From NCBI GenBank assembly GCA_028714175.1, contig JAQTMV010000006.1, forward strand, positions 1 to 59,383: 59,383 nucleotides of DNA. The letters are read 5' to 3'. Numbering within the stretch: the first letter of the stretch is position 1; each line of letters opens with the position of its first letter. Of this stretch, positions 1 to 8,060 are shown piece by piece. A model generated the notes under the pieces. That model searched no databases. It saw only the letters and a program-made list of their open reading frames with translations, and was not told where the DNA came from. The position numbers and the translations under genes were made by a program. The stretch is from Methylococcales bacterium. Its GTDB lineage: Bacteria > Pseudomonadota > Gammaproteobacteria > Methylococcales > Methylomonadaceae.

Positions 1-216
1 CGGTAGTTGAGCGACGGTGTTTTTTAGCATTTATTTTCAATGAGTTCCAGTCCGTTTTTCAATCTACACGAATCCATAAGCCGGGAAATTAAAATATATG
101 CTAACTTATTGTATTTCGACAGCCTACAACCGCACTATATTGTAATCCATGGAGATTAAACCTACTTTTAATCATACCTGCCTATGACTTTCGAATAAAC
201 TATGGAGAAACCATAA

Positions 217-2751
217 ATGTCTGCAAAGGAAGCACAAGCCCGTATCAAAATCAATAAACTGTTGGAAGATTCCGGTTGGCGTTTTTTCGTTGATAAAGAC
301 GGCAAGGCCAATATCGTACTGGAGCCGAATGTTAAACTGACCCAGACCCGGATTGATGCCCTCGGCGAAAATTTCGAGCAATCCAAAAACGGATTTATTG
401 ATTTCCTGTTGCTCGATGAACAGGGTTTTCCGCTCGTCGTATTGGAAGCCAAGTCCGAAGACAAAAATCCGCTGATTGGCAAGGAACAGGCCCGCAAGTA
501 CGCCAAATCGCAAAACTGCCGCTTTGTCATTCTATCGAACGGTAACCTGCATTATTTCTGGGATTTGCAGCAGGGCAGCCCTCATATTATTACCCGTTTT
601 CCAACCCCTGGATCCGTTAAAGGCTATCATCGCTTTGAACCGAATCCGCAGCGCTTGATTGACGAACCAATTGACCGGGATTATATCGTCCTGACCCAAA
701 TGCCCGGCTATGCCAATGAAGCGGGCTGGAAGAATGAGGCTGAACGCGAGACCTTCATGGAAAAGAATCGTCTGCGTTTCATGCGTAAATATCAAATGCG
801 CGCGGTACATTCGATCCAGCAAGCGATCAAGGAAGGCAAAAGCCGATTTCTGTTCGAAATGGCGACCGGCACCGGTAAAACCCTGACCGCCGCCGCTGTC
901 GTGAAACTGTTTTTGCGCACCGGCAATGCCCGCCGCGTTTTGTTTCTGGTGGACCGGCTGGAGCTGGAAGATCAGGCCAATAAGGCACTTAATTTCGTAC
1001 TTCGAAATGATTACACATCCATGATTTACAAGGAGCGCAGGGATGACTGGCGCAAGGCCGAGATTGTCGTCACGACTGTACAATCCCTGCTGTTCAACGC
1101 CAAATACAAGCACCTGTTTTCGCCGACCGACTTTGACCTGGTGATTTCGGATGAAGCGCACCGCTCGATTGGCGGCAACGCCCGCGCGGTGTTCGAGTAT
1201 TTTGTCGGCTATAAGCTGGGTCTGACCGCAACACCGAAAGATTATCTCAAGAAATTCGATCAGGAAAAACCAACGACTCGCGATCCGCGCGAGCTTGAGC
1301 GCCGTTTATTGCTCGATACCTACCGCACATTCGGCTGTGACACCGGCAACCCGACGTTTCGCTATTCTTTATTGGACGGCGTGAAAGACGGATTTTTAAT
1401 CAATCCTGTGGTCGTGGATGTGCGCACCGGCATCACGACCAGACTTTTATCGGAAGAAGGCTATGCAGTGCTTGCCGTCACGGAAGACGAGGAAAACTCC
1501 GAGCAGACGTTCTACCAGAAGGATTTCGAGAAGAAATTCTTCTCTGAAGCGACCAACCGGGTTTTTTGCGAAACTTTTTTGAATAATGCCTTGTGCGATC
1601 CGGTCACAGGCGAAATCGGCAAAGCCATCGTGTTTGCCGTCAGCCAAAACCATGCGGCCAAGATTACGCAAATGCTCAATGAATTGGCAGGTCAGCTTTT
1701 TCCAGGTAAATATCAGTCTGATTTCGCCGTGCAGGTAACTTCGCTGATTCCGGATGCCCAGCAATACACGATCAACTTCACCAACAATAAGCTGATGGGG
1801 TCGGCTAATTTTCTGGAAAGTTACAAGACCAGCAAAGCCCGTATTTGCGTCACGGTCGGCATGATGACGACGGGTTATGACTGTCCAGATCTCCTCAATC
1901 TGGCGCTGATGCGTCCGGTGTTTTCACCTTCCGATTTCGTGCAGATCAAGGGACGCGGCACCCGCAAGCATAATTTTCTGGAGCAGCTTTTCGATCCGGA
2001 ATTGAAAGAGCTGGTCCGAGAACCGGCGAAAACCCGTTACAAGTTGTTCGATTTCTTCGCCAACTGTGAATATTTCGAAGACAAGTTCGACTATGACGAA
2101 GTGCTAAAACTGCCGCAACCCGGAGTTGGCACAGGGGAGGGTGGAGAATTGCCGCCGCTTTCGCCGGACGGTATTCATATTAGCGCAGTTCCAGATACCA
2201 TGAATCATATCCAGGAACTGCAAATCGGCTATGAAGGCATGAAAATTGATCGCATGTTCTTCGAGAAATTCGAGGACAAGGCCAAAGACGATCCGGTCTT
2301 GCAGCAAAAAATCGAGGCCGAGCATTGGGATCAGGCCGTCGATTACGTTGTCAAGGAACTCTTCGACAAGCCGCGGGAGTTTTTCAATCTGGACAAACTC
2401 CGCAAAGCCGCCGGCGTTGACCGGCGCTTAAGTGTGCGCGAGATTCTGGAAAAGATTTTCGGGCTGATTCCGGATTTCAAATCGAAGGACGAAATATTGG
2501 AAGACGAATTCCAGAAATTCCTGCTCGATACGCAGCCGAACGATCCGGATTCCGTTCGCCCGATCAAATACTATTTCAAAGCTTATGCGACCGACGGCCA
2601 TTTACGTGAAATAATAGAGTCAAAAAATTTCACCGAATTAAATGTTAATCCAACGTTCAGCATGGCCGATTTTAAATCCGTCCCGCCGGAATGGCGCAAC
2701 CGTATCCCTGACTATATCAAGGATTATGTACCGCTTAACCAGTTTATGTAA
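217..2751 (+). CDS. hsdR: Type I restriction endonuclease subunit R (HsdR)
   Basis: This is the motor and nuclease subunit of a type I restriction-modification complex: it translocates DNA with ATP and cuts it when the target is unmethylated. The N-terminus carries a PD-(D/E)xK nuclease (D62, then E77-x-K79 in LEAKS). The SF2 helicase motifs follow: Walker A GTGTGKT at 216-222, DEAH at 312-315, TATP near 337-340 and a QIKGRGTRK motif VI. At 844 aa it is full length for the compact EcoEI-like R group. The ATG at 217 has a GGAG 9 nt upstream. It appears intact although its partner specificity gene is frameshifted. In an unbroken locus hsdM would follow directly, but a GxxExxY cassette lies between them. 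Confidence 0.95.
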   Translation: MSAKEAQARIKINKLLEDSGWRFFVDKDGKANIVLEPNVKLTQTRIDALGENFEQSKNGFIDFLLLDEQGFPLVVLEAKSEDKNPLIGKEQARKYAKSQNCRFVILSNGNLHYFWDLQQGSPHIITRFPTPGSVKGYHRFEPNPQRLIDEPIDRDYIVLTQMPGYANEAGWKNEAERETFMEKNRLRFMRKYQMRAVHSIQQAIKEGKSRFLFEMATGTGKTLTAAAVVKLFLRTGNARRVLFLVDRLELEDQANKALNFVLRNDYTSMIYKERRDDWRKAEIVVTTVQSLLFNAKYKHLFSPTDFDLVISDEAHRSIGGNARAVFEYFVGYKLGLTATPKDYLKKFDQEKPTTRDPRELERRLLLDTYRTFGCDTGNPTFRYSLLDGVKDGFLINPVVVDVRTGITTRLLSEEGYAVLAVTEDEENSEQTFYQKDFEKKFFSEATNRVFCETFLNNALCDPVTGEIGKAIVFAVSQNHAAKITQMLNELAGQLFPGKYQSDFAVQVTSLIPDAQQYTINFTNNKLMGSANFLESYKTSKARICVTVGMMTTGYDCPDLLNLALMRPVFSPSDFVQIKGRGTRKHNFLEQLFDPELKELVREPAKTRYKLFDFFANCEYFEDKFDYDEVLKLPQPGVGTGEGGELPPLSPDGIHISAVPDTMNHIQELQIGYEGMKIDRMFFEKFEDKAKDDPVLQQKIEAEHWDQAVDYVVKELFDKPREFFNLDKLRKAAGVDRRLSVREILEKIFGLIPDFKSKDEILEDEFQKFLLDTQPNDPDSVRPIKYYFKAYATDGHLREIIESKNFTELNVNPTFSMADFKSVPPEWRNRIPDYIKDYVPLNQFM

Positions 2752-2755
2752 TCTA

Positions 2756-2783
2756 CCACGGAACACACGGAAGACACGGAAAA
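2756..2783. repeat. CCACGGAA-type cassette repeat, left copy
   Basis: A run of CACGGA units (CCACGGAACACACGGAAGAC and on) begins 5 nt after the hsdR stop and reaches the start codon of the GxxExxY gene. A direct copy lies at 3173-3199 and an inverted copy at 3268-3295. Together they frame the small gene as a cassette. Confidence 0.75.
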
Positions 2784-3163
2784 TGACGAATAAATTAGAA
2801 TTCGAACATGAGACTTTTCAGATTCGCGGCGCAGTATTCGAAGTGTACCGTGAAATGGGATGCGGTTTCCTTGAAGCCGTTTATCAAGAGTGCCTGGAGA
2901 AAGAACTACACTCCCGGAATATCCCTTTTGCTTCACAGCAATCATTGCCATTGTTTTACAAAGGTGAGCTAATGAAGCAAACGTACATTCCAGACTTAAT
3001 TTGTTATGGCTCCATTATTGTGGAATTAAAGGCGGCAAAGGAAATCACCCCGGAACACAAAGCCCAAATTCTAAATTATTTAAAAGCGGCGCGGCTTAAA
3101 ATTGGACTGCTGGTGAATTTCAGCAGCTACCCGAAAGCGCAAATTGAACGCTTTATCTTTTAA
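2783..3163 (+). CDS. GxxExxY family protein
   Basis: A 126-aa member of the GxxExxY family, named for the motif seen here as GFLEAVY. A PD-(D/E)xK-like pattern follows (IPDL, then VELKA), so a nuclease-fold protein is likely; its biological role is unknown. The ATG at 2783 is chosen because the family begins a few residues before the conserved helix, and upstream codons translate the repeat. The gene is bounded on both sides by CACGGA repeats and has no functional link to restriction. It looks like a passenger inserted between hsdR and hsdM. Confidence 0.8.
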   Translation: MTNKLEFEHETFQIRGAVFEVYREMGCGFLEAVYQECLEKELHSRNIPFASQQSLPLFYKGELMKQTYIPDLICYGSIIVELKAAKEITPEHKAQILNYLKAARLKIGLLVNFSSYPKAQIERFIF

Positions 3164-3172
3164 TGTAATAAA

Positions 3173-3199
3173 CCACGGAATACATGGAAGTCACGGAAA
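3173..3199. repeat. CCACGGAA-type cassette repeat, middle copy
   Basis: Direct copy of the 2756-2783 repeat, starting 9 nt after the GxxExxY stop (CCACGGAATACATGGAAGTC and on). It is immediately followed by a perfect 9-bp AT-rich hairpin (AAACAAAAC, loop TTA, GTTTTGTTT) at 3197-3217. Confidence 0.7.
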
Positions 3200-3267
3200 C
3201 AAAACTTAGTTTTGTTTCAGCTTTTACGCAACACGGCGTAATAGTCTAAGTGAACGCGCATTTCATA

Positions 3268-3295
3268 TTTTCCGTGCCTTCCGTGTTTTCCGTGG
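3268..3295. repeat. CCACGGAA-type cassette repeat, inverted right copy
   Basis: Reverse-complement copy (TTTTCCGTGCCTTCCGTG and on) that closes the cassette. Only 5 nt separate it from an in-frame TAA at 3301-3303, after which coding sequence for the HsdM N-terminus begins without a start codon. Confidence 0.7.
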
Positions 3296-3363
3296 ACAAA
3301 TAACAGCTTGATACTGAAACCAAACGCCGTATTGATTCCTGCCGGGATATTCTGGTCGGCAAA

Positions 3364-4908
3364 GTGCCCGACCCGAAATCCCAGGTCGAGCAGATCACGA
3401 TTGCGCTGATCTACAAATTCATGGACGACATGGACGCGGAAGCCGAGGAATTCGGCGGCACGCGCAGCTTCTTTGCCGGCGAATACGCGAAATACGGCTG
3501 GTCAAAATTGATGGCTCCCAATATGGGCGGCTTCGACGTGCTGGCGCTATATTCCGAAGCGATCCAGAAAATGAACGAGAACCCCGGCGTTCCGGCGCTG
3601 TTTCGGGAAATTTTTAAAAACGCCTACTTGCCTTACCGTGATCCGGAAACCTTGCGTGGTTTTCTGAAAGAGATCGACGGTTTCACCTACGATCATTCCG
3701 AACGGCTCGGCGATGCCTTCGAGTATCTGCTTTCGGTGCTGGGTAGCCAAGGCGACGCCGGCCAGTTCCGCACGCCGCGGCACATCATCGATTTCATGGT
3801 CGAAATTATCGACCCCAAGAAAGACGAAACCGTTCTGGACACGGCCTGCGGTACGGCGGGATTTTTGATTTCCGCCTACAAGCACATCCTGAAACACAAT
3901 TCGAAGGACTATAAACCGAAAGATGATCATGAGGCTTATGATGAAAAGGGCGTGCCTCTTGAGGCGCTGACCCTTGAAAGCCCGATGCATTACAAGGGCG
4001 ATCTGTTAACGCCAGACGAGCGTAAACGGCTGGCCGGCAATATCAAAGGCTATGATATTTCGCCGGACATGGTGCGGCTGTCACTGGTCAATCTGTATCT
4101 GCACGGTTTCAGCGATCCGCATATCTTCGAATATGACACGCTGACCAGTGAAGAGTGTTGGAACGAATACGCCGACATCATTCTGGCCAATCCGCCGTTC
4201 ATGTCGCCGAAAGGCGGGATCAAGCCGCATAAGCGGTTTTCGATGCAGGCAACCCGTTCCGAAGTGCTGTTTGTCGATTATATCGCCGAACATTTAACGC
4301 CGAACGGCCGGGCGGCGGTCGTTGTGCCGGAAGGAATCATCTTTCAAAGCGGAACCGCCTATAAAAAGCTGCGGGAAATGCTGGTCAAGAATTCGCTGGT
4401 AGCGGTCATATCTCTGCCTGCCGGTGTGTTCAATCCCTACAGCGGCGTGAAAACCTCCATTCTGGTCATGGACAAGAAACTGGCGAAAAAGACCGATGCG
4501 GTTTTATTCGCCAAGATCCAGAATGACGGGTATAACCTCGGCGCACAACGGCGGCCTATCGACAAGAACGACCTGCCGGAAGCGGCTCGGGTTATAAAAA
4601 AATGGTTGAATTTTAGACAGGATTTACAGGATCAACAGGATGAAAAGTATCCAGTTGATCCTGTCAGAAACAATTTGGCTTTTTGGGTCAGCCGCGAACG
4701 CATCGGCAAAAATGGCGAATGGAATTTGAGTGGGGAGAGGTATAGGTGCGATAGACAATTGGCAACAGCCTACGACATAGTGGAATTGGGCGATACGTCG
4801 ATATTTCAGATTGAGAGCGGAGGAACACCAAAATCTAACGAAAATAGTTATTGGAATGGCGGCGTCGCATGGATAACTTTGGTTGCCTGCCGCAAAATGA
4901 TTTCATAA
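3364..4908 (+). CDS. hsdM: Type I methyltransferase subunit (HsdM), fused to start of HsdS; original start lost
   Basis: Adenine-N6 DNA methyltransferase of the type I system. Seen: motif I DTACGTAGF starting at residue 159 and the catalytic NPPF at 276-279, counted from the GTG at 3364. In-frame codons from 3307 (ctt gat act gaa acc) encode the usual HsdM N-terminus LDTETKRRIDSC, but no ATG/GTG/TTG precedes them, only TAA-CAG. The cassette upstream therefore seems to have replaced the original start. GTG 3364 is the first usable standard codon and would remove about 20 residues. Past about codon 460 the frame runs without a stop into HsdS-like sequence (VELGDTSIFQIESGGTP), an M-S fusion, then shifts out of frame near 4885. 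A palindromic repeat is inserted in frame at 4611-4672. Confidence 0.85.
   Translation: MPDPKSQVEQITIALIYKFMDDMDAEAEEFGGTRSFFAGEYAKYGWSKLMAPNMGGFDVLALYSEAIQKMNENPGVPALFREIFKNAYLPYRDPETLRGFLKEIDGFTYDHSERLGDAFEYLLSVLGSQGDAGQFRTPRHIIDFMVEIIDPKKDETVLDTACGTAGFLISAYKHILKHNSKDYKPKDDHEAYDEKGVPLEALTLESPMHYKGDLLTPDERKRLAGNIKGYDISPDMVRLSLVNLYLHGFSDPHIFEYDTLTSEECWNEYADIILANPPFMSPKGGIKPHKRFSMQATRSEVLFVDYIAEHLTPNGRAAVVVPEGIIFQSGTAYKKLREMLVKNSLVAVISLPAGVFNPYSGVKTSILVMDKKLAKKTDAVLFAKIQNDGYNLGAQRRPIDKNDLPEAARVIKKWLNFRQDLQDQQDEKYPVDPVRNNLAFWVSRERIGKNGEWNLSGERYRCDRQLATAYDIVELGDTSIFQIESGGTPKSNENSYWNGGVAWITLVACRKMIS
4611..4672. repeat. Palindromic repeat inserted in frame within hsdM
   Basis: A near-perfect hairpin: CAGGATCAACAGGAT (4627-4641), loop GAAAAGT, ATCCAGTTGATCCTG (4649-4663), preceded by TTTTAGACAGGATTTA. 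It adds about 20 residues rich in Q and D between the HsdM catalytic domain and its C-terminal LAFWVSRERIG segment while keeping the frame. A degenerate reverse copy is at 6677-6714. Confidence 0.7.
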
Positions 4909-5905
4909 CCCAAATTACTAAAACTGAAAGAACTATATCCGAAGAAGGTTTGACGAATTCGTCAGCTAAGATTTTACCAGTAGGTTCTGTCATTGTTTCC
5001 AGCCGAGCGACTATTGGACGCGTTGGTATTTCTCGAATTCCTCTCGCAACTAATCAGGGCTTTAAGAATATAATCATTCGGGATACTAACAGGGCAATGC
5101 CTGAATTCGTTGCCTTTATGATGAAGCGTCTGGCTCCAGATATGGAGGCAATGGCAACAGGCGGAACTTTTAAAGAAATATCAAAAAGCACAATTTCGAC
5201 GCTAAAAATTCCCATGCCCCGCTTGAGGTGCAAAAGGGGATCGTGGCTGAGATCGAGGGCTATCAGAAGATCATCGACGGAGCCCGGCAGGTCGTCGAAA
5301 ACTATAAGCCGCGAATTCCCATTGATCCCGATTGTCCGATGATGGAGTTGGGAGAGGTGATAACTCTTCAGCGTGGTTACGATTTGCCAAAACAAGAGTG
5401 GGTAGGCGGGCCATATCCTATAGTGGGTTCAAATGGCATTATTGGATTACATGCTGACTATAAGGAAAGAGGCCCAGGGGTTGTAACAGGCAGGAGTGGG
5501 ACAATTGGTAAGGTTCACTATATAGATGCAGATTTCTATTGGCCTCACAATACATCCTTGTTTGTTAAGGATTTCAAAGGAAATGATCCAAAGTTTATAT
5601 GTTTATTGTTGAAATCTGTTGATCTGAAATCTCTTGGCGAACGCACTGCCGCTGTACCGTCACTGGACCGCAAAAATGCTCACCGGTTGAAGGTATATTT
5701 GCCTACATTACCAGAACAACACTCTTTTGTTGCTCAGATCGAGGAAGAACAACGGCTTGTGAATGCAAACAAGGAACTGATCCGTCTTTTCGAGGCCAAG
5801 ATAAAGGCCGCCATAAACCGCGTTTGGGGCGAGGAAACGACTTCACCAACTCCCGTAGAGCAACCGGAAGAGACTATCCCTTGCGCCGTTTTTCTATATA
5901 TCTGA
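4771..5905 (+). pseudogene. hsdS: Type I specificity subunit (HsdS) part of the fusion, two frameshifts
   Basis: HsdS selects the DNA target through two target-recognition domains. The reading passes through three frames. TRD1 starts in the hsdM frame (VELGDTSIF... GGVAWITLV) and shifts near 4885, where restoring one base gives VDLPQNDFITQIT. It continues to about 5215 (STISTLKIPMP) and shifts again at a CCCC run near 5217-5220. It then continues to 5905 with the central coil (EIEGYQKIIDGARQVVENY), TRD2 (MELGEVITLQRGYDLP) and the C-terminal coil. Both lesions fit single-base deletions, so this is either a real inactivation or two sequencing errors. If real, the complex cannot recognise DNA. 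Confidence 0.8.
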
Positions 5906-6005
5906 AACACTATAGGAAATAATGGTTCAAAGCGCCTTTTCATGGAAAATTGGATGTTGAAAGTTTATAATAATATCACTAGTTGCAACCACGCGAGGTG
6001 AACTC

Positions 6006-6290
6006 ATGACAACGACAGTAGGCGTTAAACTTGACGATGAAATCCGCGCCCGTCTGAAAAATTTAGGCGAGGCGAAGCAGCGTTCAACCCATTGGATCAT
6101 GCGCGAAGCGATACGGATCTATCTCGACAAAGAAGAAGAAACGGAAAAGCGCAATCAGGAAGCCGATAACGCTTGGGAGGACTATAAGCAATCAGGGCTT
6201 GGCGTGAACAATGACGCAATGGCAGCTTGGTTCGATAGCTGGGAAACAGATAAGGAAACTCAATGCCCCGAACCAAAACACCCGTATTGA
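6006..6290 (+). CDS. Ribbon-helix-helix antitoxin (CopG/ParD type)
   Basis: A 94-aa protein with an N-terminal ribbon-helix-helix DNA-binding domain (TTTVGVKLDDEIRARLKNLGEAKQRSTHWIMREAIRIYL) and a charged C-terminal tail that would wrap the toxin. The ATG at 6006 has a GAGGTG seven bases upstream. Its 3' end overlaps the start of a ParE-like toxin gene by 28 nt, the usual antitoxin-first arrangement. The antitoxin is intact while the toxin has two stop codons, so the pair no longer encodes a working poison. Confidence 0.85.
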   Translation: MTTTVGVKLDDEIRARLKNLGEAKQRSTHWIMREAIRIYLDKEEETEKRNQEADNAWEDYKQSGLGVNNDAMAAWFDSWETDKETQCPEPKHPY

Positions 6291-6559
6291 TATGATCTGC
6301 AACAGCACGGGCTGATTTGATCCGGTTGCGGTAATTCATTGAGCCACACAATCCTGAAGCGGCGAGAAACGCCGCACAAGCGCTTAAAAAAGCCGCGAGC
6401 TTGATGATTCAACATCACGGAATTGGCACCCGCCTAGAGGGACGGCAGGATCGTGAGCTTTTCGTTCCTTTCGGACATCGTGGCTACGTCATACGGTATC
6501 GCCTTGATAGTGATGCTATTGTCATCTTGAAAATCTGGCATGGGTTAGAAGAGAGATAA
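6263..6559 (+). pseudogene. ParE/RelE-type toxin with two nonsense codons
   Basis: Reading in one frame from the ATG at 6263 gives a 98-residue RelE/ParE-superfamily toxin (SATARADLIRLR-FIEPHNPEAARN ... LFVPFGHRGYVIRYRLDSDAIVILKIWHGLEER). It is interrupted by TGA at codon 11 and TAA at codon 24. Both fit C-to-T changes (CGA to TGA, CAA to TAA); no frameshift is needed. The conserved C-terminal RYR...ILKIWHG strand, typical of ParE, is preserved. The gene overlaps the upstream antitoxin. Function is inferred from similarity and position. Confidence 0.75.
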
Positions 6560-7003
6560 TGGGCGTGTTCGATCCGAGCGGGACGGGGTATGTACCCCGT
6601 CCTTAACGTTTGGTGTTGTCCGTAGCCAGTTGAAACGTTACGAACTGGGCAAATGTCCAGTCTGGCTTGTGAAACAAATCCATAAATCTTGTTAATCCTG
6701 TAAATCCCGTCTGCAATGTTTCCACTACGCAATGTTAACTGTATTTTTGCTTGAAGTTGTTTTGAAATATTAAGGACTGAGTCACAAATCCAGTTCTGCT
6801 TATGAGGGAAAGTGAAATTATCAGGTGTTGAGAATTACAAGATTGCTTCCGCGTGGATGGGTTTCAAGAGACTGTTTTAGGAATATGGCAGACACCCAAA
6901 AGCGCTGCTGTGCAGGCACTCGCCTGTCCTCTCAAAACCGAGGGTTTTTGAGAGACTTAATGATGTGTTGCTAAATTACATATCGGATAGCCCCTGTTTT
7001 TTA
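6560..7003. other. Non-coding stretch between two toxin-antitoxin loci
   Basis: No credible gene is seen on either strand. The stretch contains a degenerate reverse copy of the GACAGGATTTACAGGAT repeat (6677-6714, visible as TTGTTAATCCTGTAAATCCC) also found inside hsdM. It ends at the promoter of the HigBA-like operon. Confidence 0.5.
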
Positions 7004-7031
7004 TTGACAGCATACCAAAATGGTATATTAT
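7004..7031 (+). promoter_or_regulatory. higBA promoter with palindromic operator
   Basis: A perfect -35 TTGACA (7004-7009) lies 16 nt from a -10 TATTAT (7026-7031). Between them is a perfect palindrome ATACCA-AAA-TGGTAT (7012-7026), well placed as the site where the HigA antitoxin represses its operon. The predicted transcription start falls at about 7037-7039, on the toxin ATG, which implies a leaderless mRNA. Confidence 0.65.
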
Positions 7032-7038
7032 CATGACT

Positions 7039-7332
7039 ATGCACGTGATTGCCAAACCTGCCCTTATTTCGTTCTGGACAAGACATCCTGATGCCGAGAG
7101 GCCGTTGCAGGTTTGGTATCACACGATGGAAAAAGAAGTTTTTTCCGACTTTAATGCGTTACGCGAGACGTTCGCCAGCGCCGATTATGTGGACGGCCTG
7201 ACAGTGTTCAATATTGGAGGCAACAAGTACCGGTTGATTGCCTCGATCCACTATAACCGCCGCAAGGTGTTTATCCGCAACGTCCTGACATATGCGGAAT
7301 ACGACCGTGGGAGTTGGAAACGGGGGACATGA
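7039..7332 (+). CDS. higB: HigB-type mRNA interferase toxin
   Basis: A 97-aa RelE-superfamily toxin of the HigB branch, which cleaves mRNA on the ribosome. The sequence follows the family plan: MHVIAKPALISFWTRHPDAE, then LQVWYH, FNIGGNKYRLIASIHYNRRKVFIRNVLTYAEYD, where the GGNKYRL and RKVFIRNVLTHAEYD-like blocks are diagnostic. The ATG at 7039 is preferred over 7033 because the promoter predicts transcription starting there and because the family usually begins MxVIA. There is no Shine-Dalgarno, consistent with leaderless translation. Toxin-first order, with the antitoxin start overlapping the stop (ATGA), is typical of hig loci. Confidence 0.88.
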   Translation: MHVIAKPALISFWTRHPDAERPLQVWYHTMEKEVFSDFNALRETFASADYVDGLTVFNIGGNKYRLIASIHYNRRKVFIRNVLTYAEYDRGSWKRGT

Positions 7333-7757
7333 TGAAAAATACTGATATGGCGGTATCCAAACCGCAAGCCATTCTTCAAGCCTGGATGCCATTCAAAAAG
7401 GCAATAGGCGTGACTTCTGTCCATGCCGAAGAAGAATATGCGCGGGCGACCGCGACGATTGATGTGTTGCTTGACGAGATTGGCGACGACGAAAGCCATC
7501 CTTTGGCCGATGTGCTCGATTATCTTGCCGATCAGGTTAAAGCCTACGAGGATGAACACTTTTCGATCCCGAAAGCGAAACCGCACGACGCGTTGCGTTT
7601 TCTGATGGAACAACATGGCCTACGGCAGGAAGATTTGAGCGACTGCGCTCCTCAAAGCCGCATATCCGAAATTCTGGCGGGTAAGCGGACAATTAGCAAG
7701 GAACACGCAAAACGCTTTGCTCGGCGCTTCAATGTCCACGCGGATATATTTCTCTAA
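7329..7757 (+). CDS. higA: HigA-type antitoxin (XRE family)
   Basis: A 142-aa antitoxin that neutralises HigB and represses the operon. The N-terminal part is an acidic helical toxin-binding region (EEYARATATIDVLLDEIGDDESHPLADVLDYLADQVKAYED). The C-terminal helix-turn-helix is MEQHGLRQEDLSDCAPQSRISEILAGKRTISKEHAKRFARRF. The start ATG at 7329 overlaps the higB stop as ATGA and has a GGGGGA Shine-Dalgarno, indicating translational coupling. Toxin and antitoxin both look intact, so this locus is probably active. Confidence 0.88.
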   Translation: MMKNTDMAVSKPQAILQAWMPFKKAIGVTSVHAEEEYARATATIDVLLDEIGDDESHPLADVLDYLADQVKAYEDEHFSIPKAKPHDALRFLMEQHGLRQEDLSDCAPQSRISEILAGKRTISKEHAKRFARRFNVHADIFL

Positions 7758-7786
7758 CATACGGCGAATTGCCATATATTGACAGC

Positions 7787-7908
7787 ATGAAAGCGCGTAA
7801 TCGCCGCAAGGCTATACGCCAAAACCAGGTAAGCGGCTTGCTGTCGCGAAGCTGCTCTACGGTGGACAAGACTATGGTCAACTATCGCGTGGTGTGAGAA
7901 AGAAGTAA
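7787..7908 (+). pseudogene. Short frameshifted basic ORF, unknown
   Basis: An ATG at 7787 opens MKARNRRKAIRQNQV. After a one-base shift near 7829 the other frame continues KRLAVAKLLYGGQDYGQLSRGVRKK to TAA at 7906-7908, which reads like a real C-terminus. It is preceded by TATTGACAGCAT, the same string found at the higBA promoter (7002-7013). I do not recognise the family; it could be the remnant of a small regulator. Confidence 0.25.
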
Positions 7909-8011
7909 CTATTTGCGCCGCATGAATCATGGAAAAAGAAGCGGGAACACTTCTAAAAATTCACTCCACTGTCGAATGATTTATAACGATTTATTTTTTT
8001 CTGGACTATTT

Positions 8012-8026
8012 TGGCAAAATTTGCCA
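8012..8026 (+). promoter_or_regulatory. Palindromic operator of the parDE-like operon
   Basis: A perfect inverted repeat TGGCAAA-A-TTTGCCA lies 35 nt upstream of the antitoxin start. Ribbon-helix-helix antitoxins bind such sites to repress their own operon. Assignment rests on symmetry and position only. Confidence 0.5.
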
Positions 8027-8060
8027 TCATCAAAACAGGACCACTTTTTTAGGTGACGCC

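Noticed and set aside
109-143. Possible hsdR promoter (TCGACA, 16 nt, TATTGT)
   Set aside because: Both hexamers are imperfect and several alternative pairs are equally good, so it was not listed.
3547-3990. Open frame opposite hsdM
   Set aside because: Shadow of the methyltransferase coding strand, with no independent features.
6263-6559. Stop-codon readthrough or recoding of the toxin (TGA, TAA)
   Set aside because: Two different stop codons, no selenocysteine element, and ordinary TGA/TAA stops throughout the window; nonsense decay is simpler.
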